NCBI GenBank assembly: GCA_947461185.1
Contig: CANHJY010000138.1
Coordinates: forward strand, 1-5,717
DNA from: Flavobacteriales bacterium
GTDB lineage: Bacteria; Bacteroidota; Bacteroidia; Flavobacteriales_D; Crocinitomicaceae
Reading direction: 5' to 3'
DNA length: 5,717 nt
The notes beneath the pieces are model-generated. The model was not told the DNA's origin. It did not search any database and saw only the letters and a list, made by a program, of their open reading frames with translations. Made by a program: the position numbers and the translations under genes. Below are positions 1 to 5,717 of the stretch, one piece after another (within the stretch, counting starts at the first letter, position 1; the number at the start of each line of letters is the position of its first letter).

Positions 1-154
1 GCTTTCTAAGGGAGAATTGGTTTTGGATAATCCAGATGAACTGGTTGCAACAAACACCTTGCTAAAATCTATGGGAATGTCTCAAGGTCACGGAAAAAGA
101 AACAAGCCGGGCTTCAAACAAAACAAAAAGAAAAAATTTAAAAAACCGCTATAA
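1..154 (+). CDS. 3' end of a probable DUF4290-family protein (partial)
   Basis: An open frame enters from the left edge (first full codon at base 2) and ends at TAA 152-154, giving about 50 C-terminal residues. The segment contains an LSKGELVLDNPDELVATNT stretch, then a very basic, low-complexity tail rich in Lys, Asn and Gln, ending KKPL. Such a lysine-rich tail is likely disordered and could bind nucleic acid or an acidic partner, but that is inference. I suggest DUF4290 because the gene directly upstream of murA in Bacteroidota is commonly of that uncharacterised family; the visible tail alone is too short to prove it. The stop codon overlaps the murA start by one base (TAATG), so translation of the two is probably coupled. 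No function is known for the family. Confidence 0.6.
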   Translation, partial: LSKGELVLDNPDELVATNTLLKSMGMSQGHGKRNKPGFKQNKKKKFKKPL

Positions 155-1461
155 TGGCCTCATTTGAAATTCATGGAGGAAAACCTCTAAAAGGTGAATT
201 GATACCTCAAGGTGCTAAAAACGAAGCTTTACAAGTTCTGTGTGCACCATTATTGACTTCTGAAAAGGTTACTATTTCCAACGTTCCCGATATCATAGAT
301 GTCAATAAATTGATGAACCTCCTGCAAACTATGGGAGTGAAAATTGAAAAAGTCGAAAAAGGAACTTTCATTTTTCAAGCTAAAGATATTGACTTGAAAT
401 ATCTTGAAACAGAGGATTTCAAAAAGAGGGCAGGAGCATTGAGAGGTTCAATCATGATTGTTGGTCCTTTGCTTGCAAGATTTGGTAAAGGTTTTATTCC
501 TAAACCTGGTGGAGATAAAATTGGCAGAAGAAGGTTGGATACCCATTTCGAAGGGTTTATGATGTTAGGTGCCAAGTTCAACTATGATGCTGGAGAACAT
601 TTTTATTCCATAGAATCCAAAAAACTAAAAGGGACCTATATACACCTTGACGAAGCTTCGGTTACGGGAACTGCCAATATTGTTATGGCAGCCGTTATGG
701 CTGAAGGTAAAACTACAATTTACAATGCAGCCTGTGAACCTTACCTGCAACAGTTATGTAAAATGCTCAATTCAATGGGGGCGAAAATTGAGGGTATTGG
801 TTCCAATATGTTGCACATTGAAGGTGTTAAAGAATTGAAAGGTTGCTATCACAGAATATTGCCTGACATGATTGAAATCGGTAGTTTCATTGGTTTGGCA
901 GCAATGACTGGTTCAGAAATAACTATTAAAGATGTCAGCTGGGACAATCTCGGAATAATTCCGACTGTATTCCGAAAACTTGGGATCAAGCTGGAAAGAC
1001 GCAACGACGATATTTATATTCCAGCTCAAGAGCATTATGAAATCGATACTTTTATTGACGGTTCCATTTTAACGATTGCAGACGCACCTTGGCCAGGATT
1101 TACTCCAGATTTACTTTCAATTGTTTTAGTTGTGGCCACCCAAGCCAAAGGTTCGGTTCTTATTCATCAAAAAATGTTTGAATCACGTTTGTTTTTTGTG
1201 GATAAATTGATTGATATGGGCGCGCAAATTATTCTTTGTGACCCTCATAGAGCAACGGTTATCGGGTTGAATAAACAACATTCCTTAAAAGGTATTCAAA
1301 TGACTTCACCTGATATTAGGGCAGGGGTTTCATTGCTAATTGCAGCGCTTTCTGCCAAAGGAAAAAGTGTTATACACAATATTGAACAAATTGATCGAGG
1401 TTACCAAGATATTGAAATTCGTTTGAACAACCTTGGCGCCGATATTCGAAGAATAGGATGA
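154..1461 (+). CDS. murA: UDP-N-acetylglucosamine 1-carboxyvinyltransferase (MurA), Cys-to-Asp variant
   Basis: Cytoplasmic enzyme that transfers enolpyruvate from phosphoenolpyruvate to UDP-GlcNAc, the first committed step of peptidoglycan precursor synthesis. The 435-residue product is full length for the family (E. coli 419) and has the EPSP-synthase-like two-domain fold. Visible landmarks are AKNEAL with Lys22 and Asn23, the GPLLARFGKG segment (104-113), PGGDKIGRRRLD (118-129) with Arg126 at the E. coli Arg120 position, PGFTPD with Asp319 (E. coli Asp305), DIRAGVSLL with Arg389 (E. coli Arg397) and a C-terminal IDRGYQDIE. The loop residue that is the catalytic Cys115 in E. coli is Asp121 here (GAT 514-516). 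Asp at this site is known from natural MurA enzymes that stay active but are not alkylated by fosfomycin. The ATG overlaps the preceding stop, and the gene ends in ATGA shared with the next start. Confidence 0.96.
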   Translation: MASFEIHGGKPLKGELIPQGAKNEALQVLCAPLLTSEKVTISNVPDIIDVNKLMNLLQTMGVKIEKVEKGTFIFQAKDIDLKYLETEDFKKRAGALRGSIMIVGPLLARFGKGFIPKPGGDKIGRRRLDTHFEGFMMLGAKFNYDAGEHFYSIESKKLKGTYIHLDEASVTGTANIVMAAVMAEGKTTIYNAACEPYLQQLCKMLNSMGAKIEGIGSNMLHIEGVKELKGCYHRILPDMIEIGSFIGLAAMTGSEITIKDVSWDNLGIIPTVFRKLGIKLERRNDDIYIPAQEHYEIDTFIDGSILTIADAPWPGFTPDLLSIVLVVATQAKGSVLIHQKMFESRLFFVDKLIDMGAQIILCDPHRATVIGLNKQHSLKGIQMTSPDIRAGVSLLIAALSAKGKSVIHNIEQIDRGYQDIEIRLNNLGADIRRIG

Positions 1462-1994
1462 AAAAAATAGCCCTATTTTTAATTGTTCTTTTTGCTGGAT
1501 TGGTATATGCATTTAAGTCGATTTCAGACTATAATAAGTCCCAAAATTATAACGCTATTATTAATACCGATGCTCCTGAAATAGAGCTTGTAAATCCCAA
1601 AGGAAAAATAATTAAGCTCTCCGATTTAAAAGGTAAAATGGTTTTAGTTGACTTTTGGGCTTCTTGGTGCGGTCCATGTAGGAATGAAAATCCAAATGTT
1701 GTAGAAGCCTACGAAAAATATCGCAAATCTAAATTTCAAAATGCCAAAGGATTTGAAGTATTTAGTGTTTCGTTGGATAGGGACCAAGAGGCATGGGAAA
1801 ATGCCATTGCTTCCGATAACCTTTCATGGAAAAATCATGGTTGGGATAGTGAAGGAAAAATATCGCAATTGTATAAGGTAAATTCCATTCCATCTGCTTT
1901 CTTAATCGATGGAGATGGAAAAATCATAGCTCAAGGAGAAGAGCTTCGAGGTATAGGATTACATCTTACTTTAGACAAATACATCACTAATTAA
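1458..1994 (+). CDS. Exported TlpA/ResA-family thiol-disulfide oxidoreductase
   Basis: A 178-residue thioredoxin-fold protein of the AhpC-TSA/redoxin type. Residues 1-18 form a short Lys-start hydrophobic segment ending VYA, which can act as a cleavable signal peptide or, if uncut, as a membrane anchor; there is no lipobox Cys. The domain runs from about 36 to 175: APEIELVNPKGK opening, then FWASWCGPCR with active-site Cys71 and Cys74, VFSVSLD (101-107), and the cis-proline loop SIPSAFLID with Pro145. These are hallmarks of extracytoplasmic reductases related to ResA and TlpA, which reduce protein or haem-protein disulfides, though some relatives serve other partners. The substrate cannot be read from the sequence. 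The start codon overlaps the murA stop (ATGA), so expression is tied to murA. No other cysteine is present, so the CxxC pair is the only redox centre. Confidence 0.92.
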   Translation: MKKIALFLIVLFAGLVYAFKSISDYNKSQNYNAIINTDAPEIELVNPKGKIIKLSDLKGKMVLVDFWASWCGPCRNENPNVVEAYEKYRKSKFQNAKGFEVFSVSLDRDQEAWENAIASDNLSWKNHGWDSEGKISQLYKVNSIPSAFLIDGDGKIIAQGEELRGIGLHLTLDKYITN

Positions 1995-2000
1995 ATTTTT

Positions 2001-2564
2001 GTGAGTCAAAACTATTTAGAAAGAAGTGACAATTCGTGTGAATTGTGTAAGGCGCAGTTGGAACTTAAAATTTTTCAGATAGAGCCCGAAACAAAGGTTT
2101 TTGACAGTGCTATTGTTCTTTGTGAGAACTGCAGTAATTCTGCATTTGCCGAAGAAATTCAGGATGTTCAGCATTGGCGTTGTTTAAACGAAAGTATTTG
2201 GAGCGAATACGATGCAGTTAAGGTTTTGTCTTGGCGAATATTGAATAAAATAGACCAAGATTGGAGCCGAGATCTACTTGATATGATTTATTTCGATGAT
2301 GAATTGCATAAGTGGGCAGAGGCAGGTTTTAAAACCTCAAATCATGTAGATCAAGTTGTTCATTTGGACAGTAATGGTGCAGTTTTACAAAATGGGGATA
2401 CTGTTACACTTATAAAAGAACTTGATGTAAAAGGAGCCAATTTTTCAGCTAAACGGGGAACTGCGGTTCGAAATATCCGTTTGGTTCACGACAACCCTGA
2501 ACAAATCGAAGGAAAGATTGAAGGGCAATCAATTGTTATTCTTACAAAGTTTGTGAAGAAATAA
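2001..2564 (+). CDS. Zinc-ribbon PhnA/YjdM-family protein (GTG start)
   Basis: A 187-residue protein of the family named PhnA after the E. coli phosphonate region (now YjdM). The N-terminus has a four-cysteine zinc-ribbon: CELC (Cys13, Cys16) and CENC (Cys41, Cys44). Residues from about 115 to the end match the YjdM C-terminal domain: VVHLDSNGAVLQNGDTVTLI, DVKGANFSAKRGT, VRNIRLV and a final ILTKFVKK. The roughly 60-residue acidic, Trp-rich segment between them (about 50-110) is absent from the 111-residue E. coli protein and appears typical of the longer Bacteroidota form. The biochemical role is unknown; the name does not imply phosphonoacetate hydrolase activity, which belongs to an unrelated protein also called PhnA. 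I take GTG 2001 as start because the first in-frame ATG lies at residue 94, after the ribbon. It sits 6 nt after the redoxin gene and 11 nt before dusB. Confidence 0.88.
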   Translation: MSQNYLERSDNSCELCKAQLELKIFQIEPETKVFDSAIVLCENCSNSAFAEEIQDVQHWRCLNESIWSEYDAVKVLSWRILNKIDQDWSRDLLDMIYFDDELHKWAEAGFKTSNHVDQVVHLDSNGAVLQNGDTVTLIKELDVKGANFSAKRGTAVRNIRLVHDNPEQIEGKIEGQSIVILTKFVKK

Positions 2565-2575
2565 AGATTCAATTA

Positions 2576-3568
2576 ATGGTCAAAATTCGGGACATAGAAC
2601 TTGGCGATTTTCCATTATTGCTTGCGCCAATGGAGGATGTAAGTGATCCACCTTTTAGAGCCTTGTGTAAAAAACATGGTGCCGATTTGATGTACACCGA
2701 ATTCATTTCCTCAGAAGGTTTAATTCGTGATGCGGCTAAAAGTGTTCAAAAAATGGACATTTATGAATATGAACGTCCAGTTGGTATTCAAATTTTTGGA
2801 CACGACATCGAAAGCATGAAAGAGGCTACTCGAATTATCGAAAAAACAAATCCTGATATTATTGACATCAATTTCGGATGCCCCGTTAAAAAAGTTACTT
2901 GTAAAGGTGCTGGAGCTGGAATGTTGCAGGACATTCCCAAGTTGATTAAGATGACCAACGAAATTGTTAGAACCACTAATCTTCCAGTTACAGTAAAAAC
3001 ACGACTCGGATGGGATGATAAAACTAAGTTTGTTGTTAGCACAGCGGAAAAATTACAGGATGTCGGAGTGGAAGCTATTTCTATTCATGGAAGAACACGG
3101 GTTCAACTTTATAAGGGAGATGCTGACTGGTCATTGATAGGAGAAGTAAAAAACAATCCAAGAATGCGCATTCCAATTTTTGGTAATGGAGATATAGATT
3201 CACCTGAAAAAGCAGTGGAATATAAAAATCGCTATGGTGTAGATGGAATTATGATAGGCAGAGCGTCTATCGGTTATCCTTGGTTTTTCAATGAAGTCAA
3301 GCACTTTATTAAAACAGGTACACATTTGCCGACACCTAGTTTGAAAGATCGTGTAGCAGCCGCGCGCGATCACCTACAAATGTCCGTAAATTGGAAGGGC
3401 GAATCTTTGGGAATCGCCGAAATGAAGAGACATTATACCAATTATTTTAAAGGTATTTCACATTTTAAAGAGTTTCGATTTAAATTGGTCACTTCAACAG
3501 ATTTGCAGGAAGTTATGGATTTGCTCGACTACATTAGCAATCACGAGGAGGAATTTGTCTTTGTGTAA
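2576..3568 (+). CDS. dusB: tRNA-dihydrouridine synthase, DusB/NifR3 type
   Basis: FMN- and NADPH-dependent cytoplasmic enzyme that reduces specific uridines in the tRNA D-loop to dihydrouridine. The 330-residue product is a full-length TIM-barrel plus helical C-terminal domain. Visible motifs are the N-terminal LLLAPMEDVSDPPFR (15-28), GIQIFGHD (70-77), IDINFGCPVKKVTCKGAGAG (97-115) with the catalytic general-acid Cys102, VKTRLGWD with Lys141, ISIHGRTR with His171 for flavin contact, IFGNGDI (201-207) and IMIGRAS (225-231) for FMN phosphate binding. The last ~75 residues form the helical tRNA-binding domain, with HYTNYFKG near 286-293. Overall form fits the DusB/nifR3 branch; in E. coli DusB modifies U17, but which position is modified here is not readable from the gene. 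It is the last gene of the five-gene plus-strand block and ends 9 nt before the end of the convergent cyclase gene. Confidence 0.93.
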   Translation: MVKIRDIELGDFPLLLAPMEDVSDPPFRALCKKHGADLMYTEFISSEGLIRDAAKSVQKMDIYEYERPVGIQIFGHDIESMKEATRIIEKTNPDIIDINFGCPVKKVTCKGAGAGMLQDIPKLIKMTNEIVRTTNLPVTVKTRLGWDDKTKFVVSTAEKLQDVGVEAISIHGRTRVQLYKGDADWSLIGEVKNNPRMRIPIFGNGDIDSPEKAVEYKNRYGVDGIMIGRASIGYPWFFNEVKHFIKTGTHLPTPSLKDRVAAARDHLQMSVNWKGESLGIAEMKRHYTNYFKGISHFKEFRFKLVTSTDLQEVMDLLDYISNHEEEFVFV

Positions 3569-3577
3569 AATCGTTAT

Positions 3578-5398
3578 TTAGGCAATGCTCTTGTCGAGAA
3601 AATACATGTCAATTTTTCCTTTGTTTTTGGCCTCAATTTTTCCACGATACTCGCATTGATAGCGGTGTTTAATCAACTCATATGTCGCACCAGATAGATT
3701 GATTCGATTAACTTCCCCACTACTTTCCATTCGAGAAGCAGTGTTTACAGTATCGCCCCAAATATCATAAGAGAACTTCTTGATTCCAACAATTCCAGCA
3801 ATTACAGGTCCTGAATGTATTCCGATACGGATTTCAAAAAAAGGTAAGTTTTTATCAATGCGTTCGTGTTTTAGTTCATCCATTAATACTAGAATCTCTT
3901 CTGCAGCCTTTACGACATCAATAGCATGGGTAGTGTTGACTTTTGGAAGTCCACCTGCTGCCATGTAGGCGTCTCCAATTGTTTTAATTTTTTCAATACC
4001 ATATTTGACCATTATGCGGTCCATTCCTTTGAAACACGTGTCAATTTCTGTGATTAATTCTTTTGGAGTGAGTTTTTCTGAAATTTTAGTAAACCCTTTA
4101 AAGTCGGTAAAAAGAACCGTTACATTTTCAAAATTCTTAGTTTCAGCCTTACCTTTTTGCTTGAGTTCCTGAGCAGTTTCATTTGGAAGGATATTCAATA
4201 ATAATTCTTCAGTTCTTTTTTTTCCGCGAATTACAACAATCATAAGTATTACAATAAGTATCAAAATACCAGCTGTTGAGAAGAGACCGATTCGCTGTTT
4301 TTGAATTCTTGATTCAGCAAGAATCTCTTTTTGAGCATACTGAAGACTATCGGCTAATTGCTCTTTTTCATAAATGAAATTTAGCTCTTTTTCAACCATT
4401 GACCGCTCACTATCTAAATTTTTAATAGTGTCACTTATGTTTTTGTAAATCTCGTAATAGTGCAATGCTCCATCATAATTTCCAATAGCCTTATTGCTTT
4501 TATATAGGCATTCACAGGCATCTCTTTCAAGTGGTGGAATCTTTAAATTAGAGGCAGTATTGTATGCAGATATGCACCATTTTTTTGCGGTTTCAAAGTC
4601 CTTCAGCTCATTGTAAACGAGTCCAATATTTAATTCAGAAATAATTTGGTATCGCCTATTATTTATGGATTGAAAGATCGATTTCGCTTTTTGCGATGCC
4701 TCTAGTGCTTGGGTGAAGTATTTTGATGCGTCATTTTTTTTGTCTTTAAGCGCTGCAACACCCTTTTCGTAATATACAAAACCGATGTTTCCGTATGCTC
4801 TTCCGGCCTGTTCTGGATTTTTTTTTTGTTCTATAAAACTTAAACTTTCGCGGTAAAAATTCAGCGCAATATCAGATTGTTTCGTCGCTGCATAGATATT
4901 TCCAAGGAAATTAAGAGCGTTTGAAATTCTTAAAGAATCGCGCAGGTTGCGGTTGATGCGTAATCCTTTTTTGTGGTATTCTGCTGCTTTGACATTATTT
5001 TCCTGTCGTTCATAGATTTGTCCAATTACACTGTAGCAGTCCGATATAAGTGGTTTTTTATTTAATTTTTCAGAAAGTATTAAGGCTTTTTGGGCAAAAT
5101 CTAAAGCTTTTGTGTATGCACCTTGTATGAGAAATGTTTTGGCACGTATCAAATGATTGGCTTGCTGAAATTCTTTATTGTTTGACTTTGATATTAATGA
5201 AAGTGAAAAATCTAAAAGCATGTATGAACTGTCGGGATTCGTGTTAGTAATAACATCTGCTGCCGAATGCAAGGCTTTAATCCTCGTGTCGATTGAAAGT
5301 TGTGCATTAAAACCATCATCAAGTAGCTGGCTAACAGTATTTTGACTTAGCGTTAAATTGCTCAAAAATAGAATGATAATTATGATGATTCGATTCAT
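3578..5398 (-). CDS. Membrane TPR-sensor class III adenylate cyclase
   Basis: A 606-residue signalling protein predicted to make cAMP. In order: an Ile-rich export signal ending TLSQ (1-19); about six TPR-like repeats (about 85-326), one carrying an insertion near 212-230; a charged coiled-coil-like stretch (about 328-368); one membrane span (about 370-390); a helical linker with LLLNILPNETAQELKQKG (399-416) resembling the transducer element before many bacterial cyclases; and the catalytic domain (about 418-604). Metal-binding aspartates are Asp432 (LFTDFKGFT) and Asp476 (IGDAY). Lys472 (EKIKTIGD) and Asp545 (YDIWG) match the adenine-selecting pair, whereas guanylate cyclases carry Glu and Cys there. 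Transition-state residues Asn552 and Arg556 (NTASRM) are present, so a homodimer should be active. TPRs would face the periplasm. I prefer ATG 5396-5398; an in-frame TTG at 5402-5404 adds only two residues. It is convergent with dusB and divergent from the paaZ-like gene. Confidence 0.92.
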   Translation of the reverse strand: MNRIIIIIILFLSNLTLSQNTVSQLLDDGFNAQLSIDTRIKALHSAADVITNTNPDSSYMLLDFSLSLISKSNNKEFQQANHLIRAKTFLIQGAYTKALDFAQKALILSEKLNKKPLISDCYSVIGQIYERQENNVKAAEYHKKGLRINRNLRDSLRISNALNFLGNIYAATKQSDIALNFYRESLSFIEQKKNPEQAGRAYGNIGFVYYEKGVAALKDKKNDASKYFTQALEASQKAKSIFQSINNRRYQIISELNIGLVYNELKDFETAKKWCISAYNTASNLKIPPLERDACECLYKSNKAIGNYDGALHYYEIYKNISDTIKNLDSERSMVEKELNFIYEKEQLADSLQYAQKEILAESRIQKQRIGLFSTAGILILIVILMIVVIRGKKRTEELLLNILPNETAQELKQKGKAETKNFENVTVLFTDFKGFTKISEKLTPKELITEIDTCFKGMDRIMVKYGIEKIKTIGDAYMAAGGLPKVNTTHAIDVVKAAEEILVLMDELKHERIDKNLPFFEIRIGIHSGPVIAGIVGIKKFSYDIWGDTVNTASRMESSGEVNRINLSGATYELIKHRYQCEYRGKIEAKNKGKIDMYFLDKSIA

Positions 5399-5440
5399 TA
5401 TCAAATAAATTGTTGCTTTAAATTATAAACTTTCCATTAC

Positions 5441-5459
5441 AAAAATGAATTTCATTTTT
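5441..5459. repeat. AT-rich perfect inverted repeat (9-bp arms, 1-nt centre)
   Basis: AAAAATGAA at 5441-5449 is mirrored by TTCATTTTT at 5451-5459 around a single T. It lies about 43 bp upstream of the cyclase start codon and about 97 bp upstream of the paaZ-like start. The symmetry would suit a dimeric regulator's operator. Because the arms are nearly all A and T in an AT-rich region, chance is a real alternative, and the central spacing is too short to make a strong RNA hairpin. Confidence 0.35.
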
Positions 5460-5472
5460 TCTTCTAGCCGTT

Positions 5473-5506
5473 TTGTGTTTTCAAAGTTTGTTTAATTCTA
5501 CTTTTA
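5473..5506 (+). promoter_or_regulatory. Possible Bacteroidota-type promoter for the paaZ-like gene
   Basis: TTG at 5473-5475 is followed after 23 nt by TACTTTTA at 5499-5506. Known Bacteroidota housekeeping promoters follow TTG, then 17-23 nt, then TAnnTTTG; here the last base is A instead of G and the spacing is at the upper limit. Transcription would begin near 5512, leaving a leader of about 45 nt before ATG 5557. The match is imperfect and this composition yields such matches by chance, so the call is tentative. Confidence 0.25.
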
Positions 5507-5556
5507 TACGCCCTTATTCAGCGACATTCTTTATTTTTAAACTTTAAAAATTAAAA

Positions 5557-5717
5557 ATGCAACGTTATCAAAATTACGTGTTAGGAAAATGGATGGATGG
5601 TGAAGGTGTGGAAACTAATCTTTACAATGCCATAACTGGAGATTTAATAGGTGAAGTTTCAAGTGCTGGACTAGATTACCAGTCAATACTAGAATACGGA
5701 AAGAAAACGGGTGGCTA
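5557..5717 (+). CDS. paaZ: 5' end of a PaaZ-like phenylacetate ring-opening enzyme (partial)
   Basis: The frame opens at ATG 5557 and runs off the right edge after 53 full codons. The visible start, MQRYQNYVLGKWMDGEGVET, followed by LYNAITGDLIGEVSSAGLDY and ending KKTGG, resembles the N-terminus of PaaZ and of related aldehyde dehydrogenases (E. coli PaaZ has SGTW, AISGE and SEGLD at matching places). Full-length PaaZ is a cytoplasmic fusion of an aldehyde dehydrogenase domain with a MaoC-like hydratase domain; it hydrolyses oxepin-CoA and oxidises the resulting semialdehyde in aerobic phenylacetate degradation. Only the N-terminal edge of the dehydrogenase domain is here, so catalytic residues and the hydratase half cannot be checked; a dehydrogenase-only relative is possible. 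The A-rich run just before the ATG fits Bacteroidota start sites. Confidence 0.8.
   Translation, partial: MQRYQNYVLGKWMDGEGVETNLYNAITGDLIGEVSSAGLDYQSILEYGKKTGG

Larger units (their letters stand above)
5399..5556. promoter_or_regulatory. Divergent intergenic region between cyclase and paaZ-like gene
   Basis: This very AT-rich stretch of 158 bp must contain the start signals for the minus-strand cyclase and probably for the plus-strand paaZ-like gene. It has no open frame of note, no tRNA-like fold and no GC-rich hairpin. It contains a 9-bp inverted repeat and a weak match to the Bacteroidota -33/-7 promoter pattern toward paaZ (separate entries). I see no good match to that pattern toward the cyclase. 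Sequence just before both starts is A-rich, without a Shine-Dalgarno motif, as is usual in this phylum. Confidence 0.6.

Noticed and set aside
375..581. Minus-strand open frame of 68 codons inside murA
   Set aside because: It lies wholly within the strongly supported murA gene, its product resembles no family I know, and it is an antisense shadow.
647..838. Plus-strand open frame of 63 codons inside murA in another frame
   Set aside because: Overlaps murA completely, with no start signal or recognisable domain; a shadow.
2788..3042. Minus-strand open frame of 84 codons inside dusB
   Set aside because: Antisense to conserved DusB motifs; hydrophobic composition follows from the complementary strand; no independent support.
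3585..3625. Short inverted matches just inside the cyclase 3' end as a terminator
   Set aside because: Stems are at most about 5 A/T pairs, without a GC-rich core; not convincing for either strand.
3780..3968. Plus-strand open frame of 62 codons antisense to the cyclase catalytic domain
   Set aside because: Overlaps conserved cyclase residues on the other strand and resembles no known protein.
5399..5404. TTG at 5402-5404 as the cyclase start
   Set aside because: An ATG follows two codons later and gives a normal signal peptide (MNR then an Ile-rich core); the upstream TTG adds only two residues and needs a rarer start codon.
5402..5409. TTTATTTG on the minus strand as a -7 promoter element for the cyclase
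   Set aside because: It is 3 nt from the ATG, would leave essentially no leader, and has no TTG at the required 17-23 nt upstream.

Overview
The window is AT-rich DNA from a member of the Bacteroidota, most likely a flavobacterium. The evidence is a conserved order of a probable DUF4290 gene followed by murA, protein signatures typical of that group (a MurA with Asp in place of the catalytic Cys, DusB with PMEDVSD, a Zn-ribbon PhnA of about 190 residues, an export signal ending in LSQ), A-rich rather than Shine-Dalgarno-like sequence ahead of start codons, and AT-rich codon use. This placement is inferred from the sequence; no database search was possible.

Layout. Positions 1-3568 hold a tightly packed plus-strand block of five genes: the 3' end of a probable DUF4290 gene, murA (peptidoglycan precursor synthesis), an exported TlpA/ResA-type thioredoxin-fold protein, a zinc-ribbon PhnA/YjdM-family protein and a dusB-type tRNA dihydrouridine synthase. 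The first two junctions overlap (TAATG and ATGA) and the next two gaps are 6 and 11 nt, so the block reads as one operon with likely translational coupling. Its promoter lies outside the window. Only 9 nt downstream, and convergent, is a long minus-strand gene for a membrane sensor: export signal, periplasmic TPR repeats, coiled coil, one membrane span, and a cytoplasmic class III cyclase with adenylate-type specificity residues. A 158-bp AT-rich divergent intergenic region separates it from the 5' end of a plus-strand paaZ-like gene (phenylacetyl-CoA ring opening), which runs off the right edge.

How it fits together. The plus-strand block is housekeeping: cell-wall precursor synthesis, extracytoplasmic thiol chemistry, an uncharacterised zinc-ribbon protein and tRNA modification. 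The cyclase gene is a signalling unit that probably turns a periplasmic state into cAMP, and it shares its upstream region with a phenylacetate catabolism gene. The most notable points are the Cys-to-Asp MurA, which predicts intrinsic fosfomycin insensitivity, and the TPR-sensor adenylate cyclase divergent from paaZ. I did not find an evidently new multi-gene system, mobile element, CRISPR array or RNA gene here.
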